Assembly: GCA_937891825.1 (NCBI GenBank)
Contig: CALAHN010000136.1
Coordinates: 1 to 64,000 of the forward strand
From: an uncultured Alphaproteobacteria bacterium
Lineage (GTDB): Bacteria > Pseudomonadota > Alphaproteobacteria > Bin95
DNA: 64,000 bases
Direction of reading: 5' to 3'
Of this stretch, positions 1-8,501 are shown piece by piece. The number at the start of each line of letters is the position of its first letter. Within the stretch, counting starts at the first letter, position 1. Position numbers and translations under genes: made by a program. The notes below the pieces were generated by a model, which was not told the origin of the DNA, did no database searches, and was given only the letters and a program-made list of their open reading frames with translations.

Positions 1-219
1 CAATAGCAGCCAAGTCTTCCAGACGAGAATGCCGAAAACCCTTCCTTTTCCGGAAGGCTTATCGACGCGGCGAAGAGCTTGCGCATCTGTCGCCAAAGCA
101 GGCGTTCGCCGCCAATAGCGCCAAGTTGCGGCGAAAGCCTTGGGTTTCGGTACACCCCAAATTAATGCGGGCTCGGGATACTGCGCGGCGTTGCAAGTTG
201 AATCAGCAGTGAGGCTCGC
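1..219. other. Leader region, no gene seen
   Basis: No reading frame here looks like a protein. A short inverted repeat (CCTTCC / GGAAGG near positions 41-58) is visible, but without a following T-run. The stretch probably holds the promoter of the HD-GYP gene that starts at 220; I cannot pick out convincing -35/-10 boxes. Confidence 0.4.
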
Positions 220-1332
220 ATGTCCGAATTGGTGTCGCCGATCAAAGTGGGGCCAGCGAAAGATGTGTTGCTGCTGCATGACGGCTCGCCGTTCGCCAAG
301 ACTGTCGCGCGGCTGTTGGCGTTGGATTACCGGCTGGGCGGCCACAATCTCGAAAGAGATCCCGCCCCGGCGGCCGTGTCGGCCCAGGCGCTGGTCTGCT
401 GCTTTTCCCGGTTTCGGTCGCGCTATTTGGCGGGGGTTCGCGCGCTGGCCCAGCGGTTCGCCGCGCCGCCGGTCGTGCTGCTGGCGGCCCAGTCCAGTCA
501 GTCGCTTAAACTGGTTGAAGAAATGCCGGGGACAGTCTGTCTGTTCGAGCCGCTGAATTTCGCCACGTTGAAGCAGACCGTCAAACAAGCGCTGAATACG
601 GGGGCGGAAGCGGCGTGGAGCAAGCTCCAGCCGCAGAACCGCCAAGCGCTCCAGGCCTCGTCGCAGAGCTTCCAGTCCTGCTTCGCCGCCAGCGCGCGCG
701 GCGAGCCGCTGCCGGTCGAGCAGGTGTTCGCGGCCTGCCGCGCGGTCAAGGACAGCTTCGCCGGCGCCAATTTCGGCGAATGGTTGAGCGCCCTGCAATT
801 GCACCACGACCGGAGCTACCGGCACAGCATGCTGGTCTGCGCCAGCCTGACCCAGTTCTGCCAGACCCTCGGCGTGCGCGACGCCGACCTGGAGCGGGTG
901 ACGGTCGGCGGGTTCCTGCATGACATCGGCAAATTCAAGGTCCCGCTGGATATCCTCGACAAGCCGGGCGCGCTTGACGCGACGGAGGAGGCAGCGCTGC
1001 AACGCCACCCGAGTTTCTCGCGCGACATCCTGCTCGCCGAGACGGGCCTGGACCCGAGCATCATCGAGATGGCGGTCCAGCATCATGAGAACCTCGACGG
1101 GAGCGGCTACCCGGACGGGCTGACCGGCGAGCAGATCAGCGACCTCGTCCGGCTGACAGCGGTCGCCGACGTTTTCACGCTGCTAACCGAGGACCAGACC
1201 CGCCAAGCCGGGCGCACGCCTGAAGCAGCGCTGGAAGTGATGGCGAACGCCCGCGGGCATCTCGACCTGGAGCTGGTCCGCCGCTTCCGCGCCTTCGTCC
1301 TTGACGGCGGGGCGGACGCTGCCGCCGCCTGA
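220..1332 (+). CDS. HD-GYP domain protein, probable cyclic-di-GMP phosphodiesterase
   Basis: 370 residues. The C-terminal half is an HD-GYP domain: HDIGK at residues 234-238 supplies the metal-binding His-Asp pair, and HHEN...GSGYP at 288-298 completes the signature. Family members hydrolyse cyclic di-GMP (a few use cGAMP) in the cytoplasm. The first ~130 residues start with an alternating strand/helix pattern (KDVLLLHDGSPF) resembling a receiver domain but without the usual acidic pair and phospho-acceptor Asp, so I infer a degenerate, non-phosphorylated sensor domain. The gene stands alone, with remnants of two other genes behind it. The start is ATG; the upstream GAGGCTCGC is only a weak ribosome site. 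The enzyme class is secure, the nucleotide substrate is inferred. Confidence 0.88.
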   Translation: MSELVSPIKVGPAKDVLLLHDGSPFAKTVARLLALDYRLGGHNLERDPAPAAVSAQALVCCFSRFRSRYLAGVRALAQRFAAPPVVLLAAQSSQSLKLVEEMPGTVCLFEPLNFATLKQTVKQALNTGAEAAWSKLQPQNRQALQASSQSFQSCFAASARGEPLPVEQVFAACRAVKDSFAGANFGEWLSALQLHHDRSYRHSMLVCASLTQFCQTLGVRDADLERVTVGGFLHDIGKFKVPLDILDKPGALDATEEAALQRHPSFSRDILLAETGLDPSIIEMAVQHHENLDGSGYPDGLTGEQISDLVRLTAVADVFTLLTEDQTRQAGRTPEAALEVMANARGHLDLELVRRFRAFVLDGGADAAAA

Positions 1333-1351
1333 ACCGGGGCGGCGGCAGCGT

Positions 1352-1592
1352 CTACATCGCGGTCCAGGCCTGATCGACCGGCAGGGCGGCGCCGTTGAAC
1401 GAGCCGCCCTCTGGCCCGGCGAGGAAGGCGACCAGGCCGGCGATTTCTTCCGGGCGGACGAGGCGGCCGGAGGGCTGGCGGCCGCGGAGCGCCAGTTTCG
1501 TGACCTCGGCGGCGGTCTGGCCGCGTCTTTCGGCGGCGCTGGCGATGCGGTCCTCGACAAAGGGGGTGCCGACGAGGCCGGGGCAGATGGCG
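1352..1592 (-). pseudogene. 3' remnant of a duplicated 3-hydroxybutyrate-dehydrogenase-like SDR
   Basis: Read on the minus strand, this stretch encodes the last ~79 residues of the intact SDR at 1715-2503, in frame and with the same length (241 nt against 241 nt, no indel), ending at a TAG at 1352-1354. I see one amino-acid difference (Lys to Arg in AAEKRGQ / AAERRGQ); the remaining differences are synonymous. Homology stops abruptly at 1592, where the sequence switches to a different gene remnant on the plus strand. There is no start codon or N-terminal NAD-binding half, so it cannot make a working enzyme. It is a tandem copy that lost its 5' two thirds. Confidence 0.85.
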
Positions 1593-1694
1593 CCCGAATA
1601 CGCGGACCTGCTCGTCCGCGCCGGCTGGCGGCCCGCTGGCAGCTACCATGCCCCCGGCAGCATCATGGGCGTCATTGAAGGCGTGTGCGGTTAG
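1593..1694 (+). pseudogene. C-terminal remnant of an O-methyltransferase
   Basis: In plus frame from the junction at ~1593 to the TAG at 1692-1694 the translation is about 33 residues including LLVRAGWRPAGSY and SIMGVIEGVCG. This matches in pattern the end of Methyltransf_2-type O-methyltransferases (hydroxyneurosporene / acetylserotonin class), which close with an AGW/AGF helix and a VIEA-like strand. Nothing upstream continues the fold, because the sequence before 1593 is the antisense of the truncated SDR copy. I infer that a deletion fused the two truncated genes. It ends 20 bp before the convergent intact SDR. The family assignment rests on a short stretch. Confidence 0.5.
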
Positions 1695-1714
1695 CGGGCC
1701 GAGGCGGAACAGCT

Positions 1715-2503
1715 TTACATCGCTGTCCACGCCTGATCGACCGGCAGGGCGGCGCCGTTGAATGAGCCGCCTTCCGGGCCGGCCAGGAAGGCGACGAGGC
1801 CGGCGATTTCCTCCGGGCGGACCAGGCGGCCGGAGGGCTGACGGCCGCGGAGCGCCAGTTTGGTGACTTCGGCGGCGGTCTGGCCGCGCTTTTCGGCGGC
1901 GCTGGCGATCCGATCCTCGACGAAGGGCGTGCCGACGAGGCCGGGGCAGATGGCGTTGCAGGTAATTTCCGTCTCCGCGATCTCCAGGGCGACGGCCTTG
2001 GTCAGGCCGACGCAGGCATGCTTCGAGGCGATGTAGGGGGCGGAATTCGGCAGCGCCACCAGCCCGCAGGCGGAGGCGATGTTGACGATCCGCCCCTGGC
2101 CGCGCGCCCGCATGCCTGGCAGCAGCGCCCGGATCAGCAGGAAGGGCGCGGTGACGTTGACAGCCATGGAGAGCGCCCATTTGGCCGGATCGACATCCTC
2201 GACAGCGGCTGGGGGCGTATTGAGGACGCCGGCATTGTTGACCAGCAGGCCGACGCCGCCCAGCACGTCATCCGCCGCGCTTGCGAGCGCCTGCGTCGCC
2301 TGCTCATCGGCCAGATCGGCCGGCAGGACGTGGACAGCGACGCCATAGGCGGACGCCAGCCGGGCGCGCTCGGCCTCGATGGCGGCCGGGTCGCCAAGGC
2401 CGGTCAGGGCGAGCGCCCAACCGTCGCGGGCGAGGCGTTCGGCGATGGTCTGGCCGATGCCGGCGGTAGCGCCGGTGACGAGGGCGGTTCTGGGCACGCT
2501 CAT
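1715..2503 (-). CDS. Short-chain dehydrogenase, 3-hydroxybutyrate dehydrogenase-like
   Basis: 262 residues, the normal classical-SDR length. The NAD-binding motif TGATAGIG lies at 10-17, NNAG near 90, and the catalytic YxxxK is Tyr157/Lys161 (PYIASKH). The C-terminal ALPVDQAWTA end and the ITCNAICPG segment are typical of D-3-hydroxybutyrate dehydrogenases, which interconvert 3-hydroxybutyrate and acetoacetate with NAD; that substrate is inferred from similarity only. It is the last gene of a minus-strand run and overlaps the VOC gene before it by 4 nt (ATGA), implying translational coupling. A near-identical 3' fragment lies just downstream at 1352-1592. Confidence 0.8.
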   Translation of the reverse strand: MSVPRTALVTGATAGIGQTIAERLARDGWALALTGLGDPAAIEAERARLASAYGVAVHVLPADLADEQATQALASAADDVLGGVGLLVNNAGVLNTPPAAVEDVDPAKWALSMAVNVTAPFLLIRALLPGMRARGQGRIVNIASACGLVALPNSAPYIASKHACVGLTKAVALEIAETEITCNAICPGLVGTPFVEDRIASAAEKRGQTAAEVTKLALRGRQPSGRLVRPEEIAGLVAFLAGPEGGSFNGAALPVDQAWTAM

Positions 2504-2889
2504 GGCAGGGGGTTCGCAATCTCGATCAGGTTTTCGTCGGGATCGTACACATAGACCGACCAGAGCTTGCCCGTCGCGCCCGACCGCTCCGAGGGCGGCA
2601 TGATCGGCGCGACGCCTTCCGCCGCGAAATGCGTCAGAATCGCCGCCATCGGCGTCTCGGTCAGGAAGCAGAGGTCGGCCGATCCCGGCGTCGCGTGGCG
2701 GACATTCGGGTCGATCGGGCGGGCGGCTTCATGCAGGTTCAGTTTCTGCTTGCCGAAATGCAGGGCCGTCCGCCCGTCGCCGAACGCGCGCCGCTCCATG
2801 CCGAGCACGCGCTCGTAGAAGCGGCAGGTCGCCTCCAGGTCCCGCACGGTCAGCACGAGATGATCTAGACTGGCGATTTCTATGGACAA
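2500..2889 (-). CDS. VOC (glyoxalase/bleomycin-resistance fold) family protein
   Basis: 129 residues, one glyoxalase/dioxygenase module of two beta-alpha-beta-beta-beta repeats. His10 (LDHLVLTV) and the late Glu in NLIEIANP are the usual metal ligands at the ends of the fold. Known members include glyoxalase I, extradiol dioxygenases and fosfomycin/bleomycin resistance proteins; this sequence belongs to the small 'VOC family virulence-like' group whose substrates are mostly unknown. It is coupled to the SDR (4-nt overlap) and follows the FAD oxidoreductase by 31 nt, so it probably acts in the same small-molecule pathway. No specific reaction can be read from the sequence. Confidence 0.8.
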   Translation of the reverse strand: MSIEIASLDHLVLTVRDLEATCRFYERVLGMERRAFGDGRTALHFGKQKLNLHEAARPIDPNVRHATPGSADLCFLTETPMAAILTHFAAEGVAPIMPPSERSGATGKLWSVYVYDPDENLIEIANPLP

Positions 2890-2920
2890 GGCGGTCGCTC
2901 CCGAAGTGGCGGCGCGAAGC

Positions 2921-4048
2921 TTAATCGAGGAAGCGGTCCGGCGCGACCTTGGCTGCGTCGACCCCCGTGGCCTGAATATCGTCTGGCAGTCCGGCGCCCA
3001 GGGCGGCGGCGGCGGCGGCGCGGCCGAGCGCCTCCGACGTCATCATGCCGAAGCCGCCGAGCCCGGCGAGCCAGATGAAACCCCTGGCGCGCGGGTCCGC
3101 GCCGACGACCGGCAGGCGGTCGCGCATGAAGCAGCGGAGGCCGGCCCAGCGGTGCGTGACGCGGCGGACGGCGAGCGTCGTCGCGCGCTCGACCCGGTCG
3201 ACGCCTTCCGCGACGTCCAGGTCTTCCGGCTGGGCATCGACGGGCGGGCTTGGATGCTCGTCGCAGGGGCTCGCCATGATGCGCCCGGCTTCCGGCTTGA
3301 AATAGAACGCTTCGTCGGCGTCCATGGTCATCGGCCATGGGGCGGGGTCGGTCCCCGCCGGCGCGTCGAAGGTCAGGCAGGTGCGGCGGAGCGGCTGGAT
3401 GCCAAGCCCCCCGAGGCCCGCCGCCGCCGCGACCGCGTCAGCCCAGGCGCCGGCGGCATTGACGACGACCGGGGCCGTGAAGATGCCCGCCGCCGTCTCG
3501 GCCCGCCACTTGCCGTCACGGTAATCCAGTTTCAGCACGCGCGCGTCGGTCACGACCTCGGCCTTGCGGCGCCGGGCGCCTTTGAGGAAGCCCTGATGCA
3601 GGCCGTGGGTGTCGATATCCTGGGCGTCGGGCGCCAGCATGGCGTGGGCGACATAATCGGGATTGAGGCAGGGGACGAGGGCGAGCGCATCCTGGCGCGA
3701 TACTTCGTGGGCGACGCTGTCCCGCACCTGGTCGGCCGTGAACTGGTTGGCGACGGCCGCCTGTTGATCCGCGCGGCCGATGATCAGCAGGCCGCGCGGC
3801 GTCAGGAGCGGCGCGGCGGCGAAGCCATCGGGCGGCGCTTCCAGAAAGGCGCCGGATGCGATGGCGAACCCACGGATCGACGGGTTCCTGTAGCGCTTGG
3901 AATAGAGCGCGGCCGACCGGCCGGATGTGTGATAGCCGGGCTGGCTTTCCGCCTCCAGTATGATCGTGCGGCCATGGGGCGCCAGCCGGTAGGCGGCGGA
4001 GGCGCCGGCGATGCCGCCGCCGACGATCAGGAAATCGGCGTCGCGCAT
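2921..4048 (-). CDS. FAD-dependent amine/D-amino-acid oxidoreductase (DAO family)
   Basis: 375 residues. The N-terminal LIVGGGIAGASAAY (residues 8-20) is the Rossmann dinucleotide motif, followed by an acidic LEAES end for the ribose and the PGYHTSGRSAA segment typical of the D-arginine-dehydrogenase-like branch of the DAO family. A C-terminal FIWLAGLGGFGMM segment is the second FAD-contacting motif. Enzymes of this kind oxidise D-amino acids or secondary amines to imino acids, passing electrons to quinones or oxygen. It starts 7 nt after the RND pump gene ends, in the same minus-strand run. The branch is recognised; the substrate is not. Lengths and motifs look complete. Confidence 0.85.
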   Translation of the reverse strand: MRDADFLIVGGGIAGASAAYRLAPHGRTIILEAESQPGYHTSGRSAALYSKRYRNPSIRGFAIASGAFLEAPPDGFAAAPLLTPRGLLIIGRADQQAAVANQFTADQVRDSVAHEVSRQDALALVPCLNPDYVAHAMLAPDAQDIDTHGLHQGFLKGARRRKAEVVTDARVLKLDYRDGKWRAETAAGIFTAPVVVNAAGAWADAVAAAAGLGGLGIQPLRRTCLTFDAPAGTDPAPWPMTMDADEAFYFKPEAGRIMASPCDEHPSPPVDAQPEDLDVAEGVDRVERATTLAVRRVTHRWAGLRCFMRDRLPVVGADPRARGFIWLAGLGGFGMMTSEALGRAAAAAALGAGLPDDIQATGVDAAKVAPDRFLD

Positions 4049-4055
4049 GGGGCCG

Positions 4056-7000
4056 TTACTCCGCCGCGGCTTTCAGGTCGGCTGGGTCGCCGTCATTGGC
4101 GGCCGCAAGCTTGCGCGCGCGCTGCGCCCGAAGCTCCAGCGGCGCGACCACGAGGCCGAGCAGCGGCGGCACGATCGCCAGCGTCAGGACCGAGGATAGC
4201 GCGAGCCCGCCGATCACCACCGCGCCGAGGCCGCGATAAAGCTCGGAGCTGGCGCCCGGCGCCAGCACCAGGGGCATCATGCCGATCACGCTGGTCAGGG
4301 TCGACATGAAGATCGGGCGAATGCGGTTCCGGGTCGCCTCGACGATGGCGTCGCCGGGCGCCATGCCCTCCAGCCGGATATGCTGCAGGGTCTGGTCGAC
4401 CAGCAGGATGGCGTTGTTGACGACGACGCCGATCAGGATGACGAAGCCCAGCACGGTCAGCATGTCGAGGGTCTGCAGCACCCAGATGTTCAAGACCGCC
4501 AGGGCGAGCACGGCGCCGGCGGTCGCGAGCGGCACTGAGAACAGGATGATCAGCGGATAGATGAAGCTTTCGAACTGCACGGCCATCACCAGGAAGACGA
4601 TGACGAGCGCGATCAGGAGGTCGTAGGACAGCTCCCGCTTGGTCTTGCCGAGCTCGTCCGCCGTGCCGGCGAGGCGGAATTGCACGCCGGCCGGCATGCC
4701 TTCCGCGATGATCGGCGCCAGCACATCCGCCTGGACGATGGCCATCGCTTCCTCGAGCGGCAATTGGGCGCCCGGAATGAAGCTGACGGTGATCGCGCGT
4801 TGGCGTTCCTTGTGGCGGATCTGGATGGGCCCGGTGGTCACGGTCACGTCTGACAGGCTGGAGACCGGCACGATCACGCCGCTTTCGGAGACGATCGGCA
4901 GGTTGGCGATATCCTGGGTCGATTGCACGACGCCGACCTCGCCCTTGATCATCATGTTCAGGCGTTCGGAGCCGATGGTGGTTTCGACGACGCGCATGCC
5001 GTCGTTATAGGCGTCGAGGGTCAGCCCAAGCTCCCGGGCGCTGACGCCATTGTCGGCGAGGCGGATGCGGTCCGGGTATACGCGCACTTCCGGCGCGCCC
5101 AACTCCAGGCTGGGCTGCACCCGGACCTGATGGCCCGCGTTCGATTGCATGAAGATCTGCTTCAACCCCTGGTCGACGCGCTTCGCGACCGCGACGGCGT
5201 CTTCCAGGTTGATGGCCGTCACGTCGATGTCGATGGCGCGCGAGCCGCCGATGCCGCGCCCGAAGACGCTGGAGAGCAGGAAGAAGCCGCGGATATCCGG
5301 GTGATTGCCGACTTCCTGGAACAGGGGGCCGAGCAAGGCCTTGACCCTGGCGGGGTCGGTCGAGCGCGCGATCACGAAGATGCGCTCGCCGAAGGCGACG
5401 AAGTAGAAGTCCTCCATCTTGGGCAGGCCGTCGGCGCTGGGCTCCGGGCCGGTGACCGACGCCCAGCGCGGCCGGGTCGCGCTTTCGAACTGCAGCGCGA
5501 TTTCGGTCGTCGTCGCCAGATTATATCCGGCCGGCGGCGTGATGATGCCGATAATGAGGTTCTTGTTGCCTTCGGGCAGGTAGTCGAGCCGGGGCAGGAA
5601 CAACACGGTGCCGATCAGCGCGACCGCCGTGATCGCGCCGACCCAGATCAGCGCGAAGGCGCGGTTCGCGACCGTGCGGCGGGCGAGGCCGACGAACACG
5701 GCCGCGAAGCCCCGGCCGAAAGCGTCGAGCGGCGGAATCCGGACGACCTTGGCCTCGGCGCCGACCGACCGGGTCAGCAAGCGCTTGCTGAGGGCTGGGA
5801 TCACCGTGATCGCGACCAGCAGCGACAGCAGCACGGAGACCGAGATCGCGACCGCGATATCCCGGAACAACTGGCCGACCTCCAGGTCCGTCACCAGGAC
5901 CGGGATAAAGACGACGACCGTCGTCAGCGCGGAGACGAAAATCGCGCCCCAAACCTGTTTGGCGCCCTCATAGGCCGCCCGGCCAGGGCTCATCCCGCGT
6001 TCGCGGTAGCGGTAGATGTTCTCCAGCACGACGATCGCCGCATCGACGACCATGCCGACTGCGAAGGCGATGCCCGCGAGCGAGATGACGTTGATCGACC
6101 GCCCAAGCGCCGCCATGGCGACGAACGACCCGATGACGGATACCGGGATCGCGATCGCGACAATGACCGTCGGCCGCCAGGATCGGAGGAACAGCAGCAG
6201 CATGATCGACGCGAGGACGCCGCCGACGATGATGTTCGACTGCACCAGACTGATCGCGGACTTGATGTAGACGGTCTCGTCATAGACCTGTTCGAGCACG
6301 AGGCCGCGGGGGTTCAGGACGTCCCGGTTGAGTTCGACGACAGCCTCGCGCAGGGCCTCCATGACGACGATGACGTTGGCGCCGGTTTCCCGGACGGTGG
6401 TGACCGCGAGGCCCGGCGCGCCGTTCCGGCGGATGTAAGCTGTCGGGTCCGAATAGTCGAACTCGACGCGGCCGATGTCGCGGACGGTCACGCGGGCGAC
6501 GGCGCCGGTGACGGGATCGACATTGGAGCGGAGCACGACGGTCTCGACCGCTTCCGGGTCGTTGAGCTCGCCTTCCATCCGGGTCACGTAGCTGCGCTTG
6601 CCCTCGTCCAGTTCGCCGGCGGAGAAGGACGCGTGCTCGGCGCGGAGCGTGTTGACGACATCGTTGATCGTCAGCCGGTATTGGGCGAGCTTCGCGGGGT
6701 TGATGATGACCTGCAGTTCCCGCTTGCCGCCGCCATAGAGGTTCGTCAGCGCGACGCCGGGAACGCGCTCAAAGCGATCCTGCACCGTGTCCTCGATGAA
6801 GTCCCGGTATGTGTGGATCGGCTTGACGTTGCCGGGCAGCCGCTGGACCGAGAACCAGGCGATGGGATTGTCGTCCGCGCCGGCAGTTTTCAGGGTCGGC
6901 TCGTCGGCCTCGTCCGGATAGCCGCTGACCCGGTCGAGGCGGTTCGCCACCAGCAGCAGCGATTTGTCCATGTTGGTCCCGACGGCGAAGGTCAGCCGCA

Positions 7001-7271
7001 CTTCGCCGGAGCCGGCGCGGGAATCGCTTTCCATGTTCTCCAGGCCTTCGACGCCTTTCAGCACCTCCTCCTGGCGATTGACGATCTCGCGTTCGATTTC
7101 CAGCGGCGCGGCGCCGGGCCAGGCCGTGTTGATCGTGACCTGAGGCTTGTTGACCTCGGGGATCAACTGAATCGGGATTGTGGTCAGCGCCAGCGCGCCG
7201 AACAACACGATCAACAGGACGGCCGAAACCGTCGCGACCGGGCGGTCGATGGCGGCGCGGATCAGGTTCAT
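4056..7271 (-). CDS. RND efflux pump, inner-membrane permease (HAE1-type)
   Basis: 1071 residues, full length for an RND permease with 12 membrane helices and two large periplasmic loops. The N-terminus (RPVATVSAVLLIVL) and the repeats DRPV.. / FEAFIYPL are typical. The proton-relay positions differ from AcrB: Asp410 corresponds to AcrB Asp407, but the next residue is Ala411 (AcrB Asp408), and Asn952 (VVVNNAILL) stands where AcrB has Lys940. This D-A/N-N pairing also occurs in other HAE1 branches. The start overlaps the end of the adaptor gene by 4 nt. It would export amphiphilic compounds across the envelope with the adaptor and an outer-membrane channel not encoded here. Confidence 0.93.
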   Translation of the reverse strand: MNLIRAAIDRPVATVSAVLLIVLFGALALTTIPIQLIPEVNKPQVTINTAWPGAAPLEIEREIVNRQEEVLKGVEGLENMESDSRAGSGEVRLTFAVGTNMDKSLLLVANRLDRVSGYPDEADEPTLKTAGADDNPIAWFSVQRLPGNVKPIHTYRDFIEDTVQDRFERVPGVALTNLYGGGKRELQVIINPAKLAQYRLTINDVVNTLRAEHASFSAGELDEGKRSYVTRMEGELNDPEAVETVVLRSNVDPVTGAVARVTVRDIGRVEFDYSDPTAYIRRNGAPGLAVTTVRETGANVIVVMEALREAVVELNRDVLNPRGLVLEQVYDETVYIKSAISLVQSNIIVGGVLASIMLLLFLRSWRPTVIVAIAIPVSVIGSFVAMAALGRSINVISLAGIAFAVGMVVDAAIVVLENIYRYRERGMSPGRAAYEGAKQVWGAIFVSALTTVVVFIPVLVTDLEVGQLFRDIAVAISVSVLLSLLVAITVIPALSKRLLTRSVGAEAKVVRIPPLDAFGRGFAAVFVGLARRTVANRAFALIWVGAITAVALIGTVLFLPRLDYLPEGNKNLIIGIITPPAGYNLATTTEIALQFESATRPRWASVTGPEPSADGLPKMEDFYFVAFGERIFVIARSTDPARVKALLGPLFQEVGNHPDIRGFFLLSSVFGRGIGGSRAIDIDVTAINLEDAVAVAKRVDQGLKQIFMQSNAGHQVRVQPSLELGAPEVRVYPDRIRLADNGVSARELGLTLDAYNDGMRVVETTIGSERLNMMIKGEVGVVQSTQDIANLPIVSESGVIVPVSSLSDVTVTTGPIQIRHKERQRAITVSFIPGAQLPLEEAMAIVQADVLAPIIAEGMPAGVQFRLAGTADELGKTKRELSYDLLIALVIVFLVMAVQFESFIYPLIILFSVPLATAGAVLALAVLNIWVLQTLDMLTVLGFVILIGVVVNNAILLVDQTLQHIRLEGMAPGDAIVEATRNRIRPIFMSTLTSVIGMMPLVLAPGASSELYRGLGAVVIGGLALSSVLTLAIVPPLLGLVVAPLELRAQRARKLAAANDGDPADLKAAAE

Positions 7272-8425
7272 GGCTTCGCCGCCTTCGTGTCGGGCTGCCC
7301 TTCAAGCTTGATCGGTTTGGTCGTATCGACGCTTTCATTGCCGCGGACGACGACGATCTCGCCGGGTTTGAGGCCGTCCAGCACGATGAAGCGCCCGCCG
7401 ATCGCTTCGCCGACGACGACCCAGCGCGTTTCCGGCATGAAGAGGCCGGCCTCTGCGCCAGGGTTCGCGACGATGACATTCGTGCCGGCGCCCTCCCGGA
7501 TGATGGCGTCCTTGTGCACGGTCACGACCGGGCGCGGCGCGGTCGCAGGGATCGCGACGGCGACGGCGGCATTGGTGATGGCGATGGCCTGCAACTCTTG
7601 CGGCAGCGGCCCGAAGCGCACGGCGCGGGTGCGGGAGACGCCGGTTTCCCGCGGCAGCACGGCGCGCACCGGCGCCGTGAAGGTCGCATCGCCGTAGCGC
7701 ACTTCTGCAAGCGCGCCCGGCTGCACGCCGCCCATGCGGTCGGTCGGGGCCTCGGCCTCGATTTCAAGGGCGCGGTCGCCGACCAGCGTCGCCACAGGCT
7801 CGCCGAGGGCGACGAAGCCGCCGACATCGACATGACGCTCGGCGACGACGCCGCCATAGGGCGCGCGCACCTCCGCATAGGCCAGCGCCACGTTCGCCAG
7901 CCGCAAGTCGGCGCGGGCGCGATCGTGGTCGGCCTCCGCGACCTTCACGTCCGCCGCCGCGCGCTCGGCTTCCCGTTGTTTGTCCGACAGCAAAGCTTCG
8001 CTATAGGCGGGCGAACTCTTGAGCCGCGCGAGCCGCGTCGCCGCCTGCTGGGCCAGCCGGAGCGAGGCCTTGGCGCTCTGGATGCGGGCGGCCGCCAGGG
8101 CGACGAAGGCATTCTGCCGCGCCTGTTCGGCCTCCAGCCGGTCGAGCGCCATCCGGATCAGCGGCTGGCCGGCCTCGACCCGGTCGCCGATCTCGAAGAA
8201 GACCTTGTCGACGGCGCCCGCGACCCTGGCCGCGATCGGACCGCCGCGCAGGGAGACGAAACGCCCGACGATCGCCGTCATGTCGCTCGCGATTTCCTCG
8301 CGGACGGCGTCGCCGACCAGGGTCGGCGCCGGGCGTCCGTTCGGCGCCTGCGCCGCAGCGGGCGCGCCGAAACAAGCCGAGGCCAGAATAATCGCGGCCG
8401 CGATGCAGCCCTGTGTAGCGCGCAT
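7268..8425 (-). CDS. RND pump periplasmic adaptor (membrane fusion protein)
   Basis: 385 residues, HlyD/AcrA-type. A signal peptide is visible (AAAIILASACFGAPAAAQA, cleavage after ~residue 26). A first lipoyl half (VGRFVSLRGGPIAARVAGAV), a helical hairpin (~110-165, rich in Ala/Arg/Glu), a second lipoyl half (VRAPYGGVVAERHVDVG) and a beta-barrel follow in the expected order. It forms the periplasmic bridge between the permease encoded directly downstream (4-nt overlap) and an outer-membrane channel elsewhere in the genome. It is the first gene of the minus-strand run that goes on through the oxidoreductase, VOC and SDR genes. No adjacent regulator gene is present. Confidence 0.92.
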   Translation of the reverse strand: MRATQGCIAAAIILASACFGAPAAAQAPNGRPAPTLVGDAVREEIASDMTAIVGRFVSLRGGPIAARVAGAVDKVFFEIGDRVEAGQPLIRMALDRLEAEQARQNAFVALAAARIQSAKASLRLAQQAATRLARLKSSPAYSEALLSDKQREAERAAADVKVAEADHDRARADLRLANVALAYAEVRAPYGGVVAERHVDVGGFVALGEPVATLVGDRALEIEAEAPTDRMGGVQPGALAEVRYGDATFTAPVRAVLPRETGVSRTRAVRFGPLPQELQAIAITNAAVAVAIPATAPRPVVTVHKDAIIREGAGTNVIVANPGAEAGLFMPETRWVVVGEAIGGRFIVLDGLKPGEIVVVRGNESVDTTKPIKLEGQPDTKAAKP

Positions 8426-8501
8426 GGGTTATCAAGCCTGAACCGGGGCCGCTTCAATCGCGGCATTGGCGCTTTAAATCAGGGCGCCAAGGTTAAAACG
8501 T

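Noticed and set aside
2882-4309. A 475-codon open frame on the plus strand
   Set aside because: It is antisense to the FAD oxidoreductase, and its product is a low-complexity Arg/Gly/Asp sequence.
4923-7697. A 924-codon open frame on the plus strand
   Set aside because: It is antisense to the RND permease and adaptor. Its translation is rich in Asp, Arg and Gly with no family motif; high GC leaves the opposite strand open.
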